NCBI RefSeq assembly: GCF_007990245.1
Contig: NZ_BJWG01000014.1
Location: forward strand, 33,361 to 97,360
Direction of reading: 5' to 3'
DNA from: Cellulomonas composti
GTDB lineage: Bacteria; Actinomycetota; Actinomycetes; Actinomycetales; Cellulomonadaceae
DNA length: 64,000 nt
This document shows positions 25,969 through 38,465 of this stretch, piece after piece. Position 1 is the first letter of the stretch; every line of letters starts with the position of its first letter. The translations under genes were made by a program, and so were the position numbers. The notes beneath the pieces are model-generated. The model did not search any database, had not been told where the DNA came from, and was given only the letters and a program-made list of their open reading frames with translations.

Positions 25969-27176
25969 CCGGGCCGCGGGTGCACGACACTGGTGTCGTC
26001 TCCAGGCAAGCCGTCCTTCCGGATCCTCCCGACCTGTGGAGTTACTCGTCTCTCAAGGACGTCGAGACATGCCCACGCCGGTATGCGCTCTCGCGGGCCG
26101 CATATCCCCAACTCTGGGAGCAACCCGGCTACCCGCGCTTGCCCATCACCGCGGCGATCCGCGGTGACGTAGTGCACGGCGCGCTCGAGCTCATCGTCAA
26201 GGCACTGGTGAACGCAGGCTGCACATCGACCCGCTCTGCGGAAGCGGTTGCAGTCCTGCGGGAACTTGGCGGCTACACAAAGGTCGCGGAGACCAGTCTC
26301 GCGAGGCAGCTCGCACGACTGGACGGGAACCCACGTCTCGGCACCGCCCGGCGCGAGCAACTCGCCCGCCAACTCACCGATGGGCTTCCGCAGGTGCGCG
26401 TGCAGATTCAGACATATCTGAACCGAATGGAACTCCGCCCGTCGGCGGGTCGCCAGTCGGGCTCACCGCCGAGTCGCCCAGCAGTGCGCTATCCCGCGCG
26501 GGTGGGCGATCACCCAGAGAAGGTTCTGGTAGCCGACTCGCTTCGCCTCATGGGGCGCATCGATCTACTCAGCGTCGATGCCACCGGTGTCCAGATCACA
26601 GACTTCAAGACGGGTGCGGAGGATCCGACGCATCACGATCAGCTTCAGATATACGTGCTGCTTTGGCGCGAAGACAGCCTGTCCAACCCGAAGGGACTGG
26701 CGGTATTGAAGCTTGTCGCGGCCTATCCCAGTCGCGACATTGCAGCGGCGGTGCCGTCGGCTGAGGAACTGACGGCTCTTTGTACCCAGCTGACGACCAA
26801 GATCGACGCGGCCGACGCTGCCGTCGCTGCGGAAGTTCCGGCAGCGATCGTCGGCGATCACTGCAGCATGTGCAACGTTCGCGGTGTGTGCGACGCGTAC
26901 TGGACGACAGGCCTCAAGGCGACGGCCGACGTAGCTGAGGGGACTTGGTACGACCTGGCCGGCACGGTCCTTCGGAATCACGGAGTCAGAAGCATTGTGC
27001 TGCTCGAGTCCCTCACCAATGCCGAAGTGTTGGTCAGAACACCGACGCCTTCCTACGCCGTCCCCGTCGAGAGAAACGTCCGAGTCCTGGGTGCTCGACG
27101 GGTCGTGGACCCGGACGACCCGGACTCGCTCGTCGCTGCACTCACAAGCGTGTCCGAGGTACTGGAACTGGCGTAG
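25956..27176 (+). CDS. RecB/Cas4/AddB-type PD-(D/E)XK nuclease with Fe-S-type cysteines
   Basis: A 406-aa nuclease. It opens with SYSSLKDVETCPRRYAL (Cys39), typical of the RecB/AddB nuclease fold, then GDVVHGALE (about 69). The catalytic core is GRIDLL (about 200), DFKTG (about 215) and QLQIYVLLW (about 229), the D / D-x-K / Q-x-x-Y motifs of this group. Near the C-terminus C-S-M-C-N-V-R-G-V-C gives three further cysteines (about 302-311), so with Cys39 there are four, arranged as in the Fe-S clusters of Cas4 and AddB. It overlaps the helicase end by 13 nt, which suggests a helicase-nuclease pair acting on DNA ends. The last 90 residues are of unknown role. Confidence 0.9.
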   Translation: MAQLTGPRVHDTGVVSRQAVLPDPPDLWSYSSLKDVETCPRRYALSRAAYPQLWEQPGYPRLPITAAIRGDVVHGALELIVKALVNAGCTSTRSAEAVAVLRELGGYTKVAETSLARQLARLDGNPRLGTARREQLARQLTDGLPQVRVQIQTYLNRMELRPSAGRQSGSPPSRPAVRYPARVGDHPEKVLVADSLRLMGRIDLLSVDATGVQITDFKTGAEDPTHHDQLQIYVLLWREDSLSNPKGLAVLKLVAAYPSRDIAAAVPSAEELTALCTQLTTKIDAADAAVAAEVPAAIVGDHCSMCNVRGVCDAYWTTGLKATADVAEGTWYDLAGTVLRNHGVRSIVLLESLTNAEVLVRTPTPSYAVPVERNVRVLGARRVVDPDDPDSLVAALTSVSEVLELA

Positions 27177-27179
27177 CCC

Positions 27180-29168
27180 TCACGCTTCACGCGCACCGGT
27201 CCATGGCTCACTCACCAGGAGTTCTTCGTCGTCCGTCGGCAGCGGCACTCTGGCGCCGTGACGGATCGGGCGCACCAAACTGTTGCCCCGCATGGCCTCT
27301 TGGACGTGCTCCAGCGTCGCACGCCGGCGTGCCCAACGTTCGTACCACCACTGGGCAACGGCCTCGCCGCTGTCTCTTGCTGTCGGGTCAAGGAGGTACT
27401 TCGGATCCTGGACCACGCCCAGCGAGTAGTCACGTACGTTCTCGACAAGGGGTACGCCGTACAAGATGCGCTCCCGGCCGTGCCTCTGCAGCTCGTTCGT
27501 CGGCCAGCCAAGTGCCGCCAGACCGAGACGCACCTTGCGGAGGCGAGGGCTCACGCCCTCGCCGAACAGGCTGTTGACCCGAACAAAGCCGCCGCTGTGC
27601 TCGCAGAGCCGAACAAGCGCATCAACGGTGGCGTCAGAGAAGTGCGACGAGCCAAACGACCGTGAACGTCCCAACTCGTAGAACCCCATCCTCGCGCCAC
27701 CTTGACCTCCCATCGTCGAAGCAGGCCAGAACAGCCGGTTGTACTGGCTGGAGCCGGTGCCGTATAGAGATGTGGTGCCGACGAACGCCAGCCTGGCTTC
27801 GCGGGTTATCGGGCGTCCGGCCATCGCCGAGGCGATCTCGCTCGGGCGTGAGTACTTGGCCCGGTAGGAGGCCAACACCGTTGGTGATACGGCTAGCGCG
27901 CCGACCAACTTGCCAGCTGCGAGTGCGTTGTAAGGCGCCACGGCTCCACACACGGTCAGATCCGCAATGACCGTACCGACGCGCTCACCCCGGGCGCGCC
28001 GAGCCAGTCGTCCGATCTGGGTCTTGGCCTTGGTGTCGGCGAGTGCGCTTCGTAGTCCGTCGACAGACGGCGATGTGCCAAGGTAACCGCCAACCAACGC
28101 CTGTATCTCGAGCGTCTCGGCGAGCAGCGCCGAGCGCTTCGACCGGAAGAGGTACGTCTCCGCTCGCGCTACCCAGGCGTCGGTCTCGATGCTGCGGACC
28201 TCGCGAACCACACCTGCACGGTGGTGCTTCGCCCGGTGGCGCTCGGCATCGGCCTTGAGACGAGCCACCACGTTCGGCGTCGGCCGCTTGAGATCACCCG
28301 GCTGCAGCACACCGTCGCGCAGCAGGTCTTCGACATAGATCTCTGCGCGCTGAGTCTCGATGCGACGACCGAGCCACTTCGCCATCTCGTCCGTCGGCTC
28401 CGCTTCGATCGAGGCCACGAACTGCTTGGTGTCCCACCCCATCCAGTCATCTCGCTCCGCGATCTGGACGACTGGACTAGAGATCGCTGCGATCCCGATC
28501 ACCGCGTGGAACTCGGTGGCTGCGTCTCTGATCAGGATGGGCATTGAGCGGCCGGGCACCGTTGAGTACGCGTTGGACCAGGTGTGGCGAAAGTAGCGCC
28601 AGATGTCATGGAGCTTGAAGCCAGTCAGCCCGCAGGTGCTAGCACTGTCGACGACCTGTACGTACGGCTGAATGGTGTCTGGCGCCTCAGGGTGTTGCCT
28701 GAGAGTGTCGGCCAGTTCACGGCCGTCGCGCATGAGGTTGAAGACCGAGACGAGCTTGCCTGCGTGCTGGTGGCTTCGCTCCATGCTCCGAACGAATCGC
28801 TGGACACTCGGCTGGCGGAGTTGGGCGTCTCTTCGCAGGTGCTCCTGTCGCCGGATTCGAGCCTTCTCCGTGTCGCGATCGGCGTGGGTGTCAGGCGGAC
28901 TCAGGAGCGGGCCGTACTTGTCGACGTGTACCAGCCAGCCTTGATCAACAAGGTCAATGACGGTGTGGGCCGCGGCGGCGAGGGTCGGCTTGTTGTAGAC
29001 GTCCGTGAGCCCTGCGGCGGTGAACAAAGACGTGTGGTCGAGCGGGACTTCCGGGTCGAACTGAGCGTGTGCCAACAGATGGCACAGACTGGCGAAGCCC
29101 TTTCGCTCCGTCGTCGTGGCGCCGGCCGGGAGCGTGAGCGGAACGTACTTGACATCGTCTTCGGTCAT
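27180..29168 (-). CDS. DUF4338 protein, DruA-like
   Basis: A 662-aa protein whose second half (about 210-610) follows the DUF4338/Druantia DruA pattern: IRDAATEFHAVIGIAAI, DDWMGWD, GTVIADLTVCGAVAPYN, GKLVGALAVSP, GTTSLYGTGSSQYNRL, FGSSHFSDATVDAL, FGEGVSPRLRKVRLGLAALG, YGVPLVENVRDYSLG, WWYERWARRR. DruA is the hallmark small protein of Druantia type I; the biochemical role is not settled. The first 200 residues are an extra helical region with a charged stretch (TEKARIRRQEHLRRDAQL). I use the ATG at 29168, which overlaps the stop of the GHKL gene (ATGA); an upstream ATG at 29204 is possible. Its stop is only 3 nt from the stop of the convergent nuclease gene. Confidence 0.85.
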   Translation of the reverse strand: MTEDDVKYVPLTLPAGATTTERKGFASLCHLLAHAQFDPEVPLDHTSLFTAAGLTDVYNKPTLAAAAHTVIDLVDQGWLVHVDKYGPLLSPPDTHADRDTEKARIRRQEHLRRDAQLRQPSVQRFVRSMERSHQHAGKLVSVFNLMRDGRELADTLRQHPEAPDTIQPYVQVVDSASTCGLTGFKLHDIWRYFRHTWSNAYSTVPGRSMPILIRDAATEFHAVIGIAAISSPVVQIAERDDWMGWDTKQFVASIEAEPTDEMAKWLGRRIETQRAEIYVEDLLRDGVLQPGDLKRPTPNVVARLKADAERHRAKHHRAGVVREVRSIETDAWVARAETYLFRSKRSALLAETLEIQALVGGYLGTSPSVDGLRSALADTKAKTQIGRLARRARGERVGTVIADLTVCGAVAPYNALAAGKLVGALAVSPTVLASYRAKYSRPSEIASAMAGRPITREARLAFVGTTSLYGTGSSQYNRLFWPASTMGGQGGARMGFYELGRSRSFGSSHFSDATVDALVRLCEHSGGFVRVNSLFGEGVSPRLRKVRLGLAALGWPTNELQRHGRERILYGVPLVENVRDYSLGVVQDPKYLLDPTARDSGEAVAQWWYERWARRRATLEHVQEAMRGNSLVRPIRHGARVPLPTDDEELLVSEPWTGAREA

Positions 29169-30616
29169 GACTTCTGCAGCATCCGTCCGTAGGTACCGCT
29201 CCACGCCTCGACGAGATCGTCCACCGGGCGTCCGGCCCGCTCCATCTGAACGACGCTCCGTGCGAAGGACAACAGGAGCAACTCAAGAGACGTGCGCAGT
29301 TCTGCAGCCACCTCACCCTCAATGGCTAGCAGCGGTTGATACAGCGCCGCGAAAGCAGGGTGGTCAGCGTTGAGCGTCAGATCGAGAGTCCGTTGGGCAA
29401 GCGTCGACTGGAACATCGCGTCCATCGGAAGAACCTTCGTTCGCAGCCGGTACTCGATCGCTCCCCGCCTCCCGGGCGATGGGATGACCGGAAGGTCCGG
29501 GTCTGCTGCCGTCGCAATGCGGCAGGCGGCCGCCGTGGCATCCTGAAACTTGACGTCCTCGAAGGCCTGGCGAACGCGGGCATTGAGCATCCGGGCGAGT
29601 GACTCCAACTCTGGTTCGATGGCCTCCCGCAGTGTCGCCGAGGGCCGGATACCTTGCTTGTTGATCGTGATGCCGAAGTGTTCGTCCAAGCGGGGTTCAA
29701 ACTCGATCTCGCAGCGCCACCAGTCGTCGTAGTTCTCCTTGCGCTTGCTGCCCATGAGGTGCCAGCCGCTGGCGATCTCACGTCCCGCGCGCAGGATCGA
29801 CACACCGCCGCCGCCGACGATGCCGACGCGACGTTTGGTGACGTTGTCGAGGCGATGCCACGCCTGCACGGGGAGTTCCGTGAAGCGGACTGTCACGACC
29901 GACGTACCGCCGTCGGCTGTCTCCAATTCGTAGTGGAGTTCGTCGAAGGCGAGTCGTGCAGTCACACCCTCCAACTTGATCGTGAGCAGCATCGGATCGA
30001 CAGGCTTCACGTGCGATCCGTTGATCGTCATAGTCAGCCCGGCACTCAGGGTGCGCCGATAGATCCGTCCCATGTCACGTTGAAGCGACCGTTCAAGCCA
30101 GACCAGTCGTCGATACTCGATCCGGTCGCACTGCAACCATCGAACGCGGCAACCCGACCCGCTCCCACGCTTGCTTCGCCGCTCAGAACTGAGGGTCGGA
30201 GCGGCACCGGCGACGACAGCGTCTAGGTCGAGCGTGACGGTGCGTTCGTAGCCACCGTCTCGCCATGCTGTCACCTCGACACGACGTGCTTGGCTGAGGC
30301 TGGCGGCGGGTAGGCCCATGCCGAATCGACCGAACGACTCGCGTGTATCGAACCGTGAGGAGCCACCGAAGCGCAGGCAGACGTCCAGTTCAGCCTTGGA
30401 CATGCCCACGCCGTTGTCTTCCACAGTGATCACGGGGAGCGAGTCGGGCGTCTCCCGGTGAATCGTGACGGCCACCTGGGTAGCGGAGGCTTGCAGCGAG
30501 TTGTCAACCAGTTCCGCCAGGGCGGCCGAAACGGTGAGATACCCGAACTCACGGGCCGCCTGGATGAAGTTGGATGCGACCAGCAGGTCGTCTTGCCGCG
30601 GGCGGGGGGCGTGCAT
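29165..30616 (-). CDS. GHKL (HSP90/MORC-like) ATPase
   Basis: A 483-aa soluble protein with the Bergerat ATP-binding fold at the N-terminus: N-box ELVDNSLQA (35-43), G1 box DNGVGM (67-72) and G2 box GRFGMGLPAASLSQ (96-109). The remainder holds a second alpha/beta part (KRRVGIVGGGGVSILRAGREI, FGITINKQGIRPS) like the S5-type transducer domain of MORC, HSP90 and MutL relatives, then a helical C-terminus. It has no histidine-kinase phospho-acceptor region. Such ATPases act as ATP-driven clamps and recur in bacterial defence loci. GAGAGGAG lies before the ATG. It overlaps and is coupled to the DruA-like gene. Confidence 0.9.
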   Translation of the reverse strand: MHAPRPRQDDLLVASNFIQAAREFGYLTVSAALAELVDNSLQASATQVAVTIHRETPDSLPVITVEDNGVGMSKAELDVCLRFGGSSRFDTRESFGRFGMGLPAASLSQARRVEVTAWRDGGYERTVTLDLDAVVAGAAPTLSSERRSKRGSGSGCRVRWLQCDRIEYRRLVWLERSLQRDMGRIYRRTLSAGLTMTINGSHVKPVDPMLLTIKLEGVTARLAFDELHYELETADGGTSVVTVRFTELPVQAWHRLDNVTKRRVGIVGGGGVSILRAGREIASGWHLMGSKRKENYDDWWRCEIEFEPRLDEHFGITINKQGIRPSATLREAIEPELESLARMLNARVRQAFEDVKFQDATAAACRIATAADPDLPVIPSPGRRGAIEYRLRTKVLPMDAMFQSTLAQRTLDLTLNADHPAFAALYQPLLAIEGEVAAELRTSLELLLLSFARSVVQMERAGRPVDDLVEAWSGTYGRMLQKS

Positions 30617-30729
30617 GGTCGGTCTCCTCTCGTGGGTTGACTCACGAGAAGAGTAGCTCGCCGCGCCGGTGCTGTTCGAGCCGAATCGCTGACCTCGGGT
30701 TGAACTGACGTGCAATGTAGCGCTGGACG

Positions 30730-31104
30730 TCACGAGACTCCGAGCACCACTGAGATCCGCTTGGTCTTCGCTGGCTCGGCGAAGTCCACGGCAGATCCGG
30801 ATCCAAGGAGTACGCGCACTGTCGGGAGGCTCGAGTGGCCGATCTGGGCCGGCTCGGCGGTCTCGCGCCAGATGAGTCGCCCGGTCCGCTGGAGGTCAAT
30901 CGTCGCGAAGAACCGGTCTAGGTCGATCCGTACAACTCGCGCGGAGGCGGTGACGTTCGTGATCGTCGATCCCGCCAGGTCTTGAGGAGACGGCGAGACA
31001 GACTTGAGGCTGTTGATCCCGAGTATCTGCACCTGTTGAATCGACTCGCCGACAGTCCGTTCGAGGATGGACAGGATCTCCCGCGTGGACTGAAGCTCGG
31101 CCAT
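30730..31104 (-). CDS. Small hypothetical protein of the island
   Basis: A 124-aa protein of unknown family. The N-terminus is a possible amphipathic helix (STREILSILERTVGESI); the rest is strand-rich and hydrophobic in alternation (RVVRIDLDRFFATIDLQ, KTKRISVVLGVS). No catalytic motif is visible. It lies between the XRE regulator and the GHKL ATPase on the same strand, with gaps of 87 and 113 nt. The start is uncertain: ATG at 31104 is used, with another ATG 18 nt upstream. Confidence 0.6.
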   Translation of the reverse strand: MAELQSTREILSILERTVGESIQQVQILGINSLKSVSPSPQDLAGSTITNVTASARVVRIDLDRFFATIDLQRTGRLIWRETAEPAQIGHSSLPTVRVLLGSGSAVDFAEPAKTKRISVVLGVS

Positions 31105-31191
31105 GGTTCCATCATCCCGCACCGCGACGAGGCGCTCAGCGTGACGAGGTCTGTTCTGGCATCCGCGTACCGGCGTGTAGATCTCCGCGCG

Positions 31192-31464
31192 TCACCCTCC
31201 AGCGCCGCTACCACCCAGCAGAGAGCCAGCCTCAGTACCGAGAACCTTCGCGATCTTGTGCAACGCCACAACACCAACGTCCTGCACACCGCGTTCGATC
31301 TTGCTGATCGTCGGACGGGACACCCCGGACCGGTCGGCGAGTTCGTCTTGAGTCAGACCCATTCGCCTCCGCTCTGCCGCGACGCGACTCCCGAGCGCTG
31401 CTAGCTCCGGCGGCCAGTCGCCGGCCGCAGCGGCGGCGGCGGTCCGGCGTCGGGCCTCGGTCAT
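31192..31464 (-). CDS. XRE-family helix-turn-helix regulator
   Basis: A 90-aa protein with one Cro/C1-type HTH: RVAAERRRMGLTQDELADRS, then GVSRPTISKIERGVQDV and the final helix ALHKIAKVLGTEAG. It is the first gene of the minus-strand arm of the island and probably controls that arm, as XRE proteins often do in defence islands. A GTG 6 nt upstream is an alternative start. The Ala-rich N-terminus (TAAAAAAGDW) is not conserved-looking. Confidence 0.82.
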   Translation of the reverse strand: MTEARRRTAAAAAAGDWPPELAALGSRVAAERRRMGLTQDELADRSGVSRPTISKIERGVQDVGVVALHKIAKVLGTEAGSLLGGSGAGG

Positions 31465-31673
31465 CGGCACACCACCGATCCTGCATCAGACGACCGACAC
31501 GACCGGGTCAGCCGGAGGAAGGCGGCGAAGACCACGCCGTTGGGGGCTCGAACCCTGAGTTCACCCACCTGCAGAGTTCAGGTTCGAGAGCGGTGAGATC
31601 AGACGTCCCCGCAGGTGGGAGGTGCTCTGGAGTCTGTGAACCACCGCGGTCCGCGTACGCGAACCGCTCTCGG

Positions 31674-31746
31674 TGGAGCCAACGGGACTCGAACCCGTAA
31701 CCCCCTGCTTGCAAAGCAGGTGCGCTACCAATTGCGCCATGGCCCC
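31674..31746 (-). tRNA. tRNA-Ala (TGC)
   Basis: 73 nt. Acceptor stem GGGGCCA pairs with TGGCTCC, the D-arm is GCGCAATTGGTAGCGC, the anticodon loop reads CTTTGCAAG with anticodon TGC, and the T-arm is CGGGTTCGAGTCCCG. The 3' CCA is not fully encoded. It borders the right side of the accessory island. Confidence 0.97.
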
Positions 31747-31798
31747 GAGGACGCGGCTGTGCCGCGCGTGCGTCGGGGACGGAACCCCGGCGCACCCG

Positions 31799-31918
31799 TC
31801 ACTCGAAGGTGTCGGTGACCTCTGCCCACAGGTCCCGCTCGTCGCGGTCCTGGGAGAGCTTGGTGTAGACGACGTAGCCGACGGCGGCGAGTGCCACCAG
31901 GAGCAGGAGCTTCTTCAC
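31799..31918 (-). CDS. DLW-39 family microprotein
   Basis: A 39-aa reading frame from a GTG: VKKLLLLVALAAVGYVVY then TKLSQDRDERDLWAEVTDTFE. It has one hydrophobic N-terminal helix and an acidic tail holding the Asp-Leu-Trp that names the DLW-39 family, whose members are about 39 residues long and sit near the gyrA-tRNA region in actinobacteria. AAGGGGG lies 5 nt before the GTG. It lies between two tRNA genes on the same strand. Function unknown. Confidence 0.88.
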   Translation of the reverse strand: MKKLLLLVALAAVGYVVYTKLSQDRDERDLWAEVTDTFE

Positions 31919-31942
31919 TTCGTCCCCCTTGCTGGTCGGGAG

Positions 31943-32016
31943 TGGGCCTAACAGGACTTGAACCTGTGACCTCTTCCTTATCAGGGAAGCGCTCTAACCG
32001 TCTGAGCTATAGGCCC
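31943..32016 (-). tRNA. tRNA-Ile (GAT)
   Basis: 74 nt. Acceptor stem GGGCCTA pairs with TAGGCCC, the D-arm is GCTCAGACGGTTAGAGC, the anticodon loop is CTGATAA with anticodon GAT, and the T-arm is ACAGGTTCAAGTCCTGT. tRNA-Ile and tRNA-Ala downstream of gyrA is a common actinobacterial arrangement. Confidence 0.97.
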
Positions 32017-32119
32017 GTGCTGCGAGACGTGCGTCCCGCGCGCCGGACGAGACTACCCCAGCGGTGCGGCCGTCCCCAAACCGGGTCCGGCGCCCCGGGC
32101 AGACCGCCCGATCAGGCCG

Positions 32120-33006
32120 TCACTCGTCGGTCATGGTCACGTGCAGGCCACCGACCAGGGCGGCGACGATGTTGTAGAGGAACGCGCCGATGGTCGCCAG
32201 GGCCGTCAGCAGGAACACGTCGACGACGGCCACGAGCGTCGCGGCCGAGATCACGCGCTTGAACTCGACGTACTGCAGGATGTCGGTCTTGCTCTCGGCC
32301 CCGGTGATCTGCGTGACCAGGTCGTTGATGTTGACGAACACGTGCAGGCCGTTGAGCGTGTACCAGACCACCGCGACGGCGACGACGATGAGCACGCCGA
32401 AGGCGACCGACAGCAGGAACGACAGCTTCATCACCGACCACGGGTCGATGCGGGAGATCGCGAGCCGCACCCGACGAGGACCGCCGGAGTGCGGGGCGAC
32501 GCTCGGGATCCGGCCCGTGCTCGGCCGCGCGCTCGTCGGGCTGAACGACGGACCCGCGGGTGCCGACGAACCTGCCGCGCCGGCGCCGGACGAGGGCGAA
32601 CCGGCGGCAGGGCTCGACGTGCCGACGCTCGGGGGCGCGGTCGGGGTGGTCGTCATCGGGGTGTCCTCGGTCCGGGGCCGCGTGGCCGTGGAGATCTTCG
32701 CGGTGGTGGCACCCGCGACCTTCTTGATCCAGCCGGTCGTGGTGTCGACCGCGACCATGAGCGGCGACGGCGGGTCGTGGAGCTGACCGTCGTCGCCGGG
32801 CGGCGCGGCGCTCTCGGGCCGCGAACCCGGATCCAGGGTCTCACGGCTGTCCAGCTCCTCGGCGCGCTTCACCGGGGGAACTTCGGCGTCCGACACCGTG
32901 CGCACACCCGTCTCCCGGCCGGCCGACGACGTCACCGACCGCCCCGGTGGGGGAGGTGGGGTGGAGGCTCGCTGGCGCGGCGGGATCGAGGGCGGTGCCG
33001 GGTCTG

Positions 33007-33010
<4 letters not shown>
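32120..33010 (-). CDS. DUF3566 membrane protein
   Basis: A 296-aa protein. The first 180 residues are Pro/Ser/Thr/Gly-rich and probably disordered. The C-terminal 115 are the conserved part: [27 protein letters not shown], a membrane helix, the [13 protein letters not shown] segment, and a second helix ([28 protein letters not shown]). M. tuberculosis Rv0007, next to gyrA, is the counterpart. Function unknown. Its ATG overlaps the gyrA stop (ATGA), so it is co-translated with gyrase. Confidence 0.92.
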
Positions 33011-35547
<2,537 letters not shown>

Positions 35548-35599
35548 TTCGGGTTCCTTGGTCTCGCGTGGGTTCGTGGGGTCCGGCTCGGCTCACTCC

Positions 35600-37630
<2,031 letters not shown>

Positions 37631-37772
37631 GGGCGGTGGTGCTCCTCAAGGTCGCATACGCGCCGGAGGACGCCGCCGAACCGCGGAGAGGGCGGATCAC
37701 TCCATGACGCTGGACTTCCAGGCACCAAGGCGCCAGGAATGACCCTAGAAGTCTACCTGCCGAATCGCTCCG

Positions 37773-37792
37773 GACCCCCGTCTACGGGGGTC
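37773..37792 (-). terminator. Hairpin between the recF-DUF721 unit and gyrB
   Basis: A perfect 8-bp stem (GACCCCCG/CGGGGGTC) with loop TCTA, in the 223-nt gap between the DUF721 stop and the gyrB start. Placed to end the dnaN-gnd-recF-DUF721 transcript. Confidence 0.65.
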
Positions 37793-37853
37793 TGTGGGCG
37801 ACGAGCTTGCGACGTTCCCGTCCACCGGGCCCCGTCCGGCGTGGGCGAACTGC

Positions 37854-38465
37854 TCAGCCGTAGGTGTCCCGCGGGCCGCGACCCTTCACGCTGCGCGGTC
37901 CGCGGCCGAACCCGGGCCCGCCCGGGCCCTGGATCTCGATCTGTGCGACGACACCTTCGCCGAGCTTCTCGCCCAGCACGCGCAGCATCGTCGGGAGCAG
38001 GAAGCCGCGCAGGTTGGCGGCCCAGGACGTCGAGTCCGCCTTCATCGTCAGCACGCCCGACTCGAACGACACGTACTGCGTGTGCCCGGCGACGTCCTCG
38101 CCGAGCAGCTCGGCCCAGCGGCCCTTGATGCTGCCTCCGGTGATCCCCGGCGACCAGCCGAACTGGCCGACGAACGTGCTCAGCGCATCGCCCACGGTCT
38201 GCGGATCGCGCGCGCCCTGGTGCGACCCTCCGAGCTGGACCTCCGTGGGCCGGCGGCGTGCCGGATCGCCCGGACGCAGGCCTCGTCGTCGGGCGCTCTC
38301 GCGGGCGCGACCCAGGGCGGCCGCGACCACCTGGCGTTCGGGCGTGAGCTCGACGATCTCGCGCAACGGCGACGTGGCCGGATCCGGCGCCGGCGGGGGG
38401 AGCAGGGCGTCGGTCCGCGGCCGTTCGCCGCTGCCGCTTCTGGGTCTGCCCTGGTCAGAGGACAC
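37854..38465 (-). CDS. DUF721 (DciA-like) protein
   Basis: A 203-aa protein. The N-terminal half is Pro/Arg-rich and variable. The C-terminal half is the DUF721 KH-like fold: [57 protein letters not shown]721/DciA proteins load the replicative helicase in bacteria without DnaC or DnaI; M. tuberculosis Rv0004 is the counterpart between recF and gyrB. The GTG start overlaps recF by 11 nt. Confidence 0.92.
   Translation of the reverse strand: MSSDQGRPRSGSGERPRTDALLPPPAPDPATSPLREIVELTPERQVVAAALGRARESARRRGLRPGDPARRRPTEVQLGGSHQGARDPQTVGDALSTFVGQFGWSPGITGGSIKGRWAELLGEDVAGHTQYVSFESGVLTMKADSTSWAANLRGFLLPTMLRVLGEKLGEGVVAQIEIQGPGGPGFGRGPRSVKGRGPRDTYG

Noticed and set aside
16117..31673. Attachment-site duplication of tRNA-Ala flanking the island
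   Set aside because: I compared the tRNA 3' end with the left edge and found no direct repeat longer than a few bases, and no integrase.
31615..32262. Plus-strand open frames whose protein reads GANGTRTRNPLLAKQ and LTGLEPVTSSLSGKRSN
   Set aside because: These are antisense translations of tRNA-Ala and tRNA-Ile, a well-known annotation artefact.
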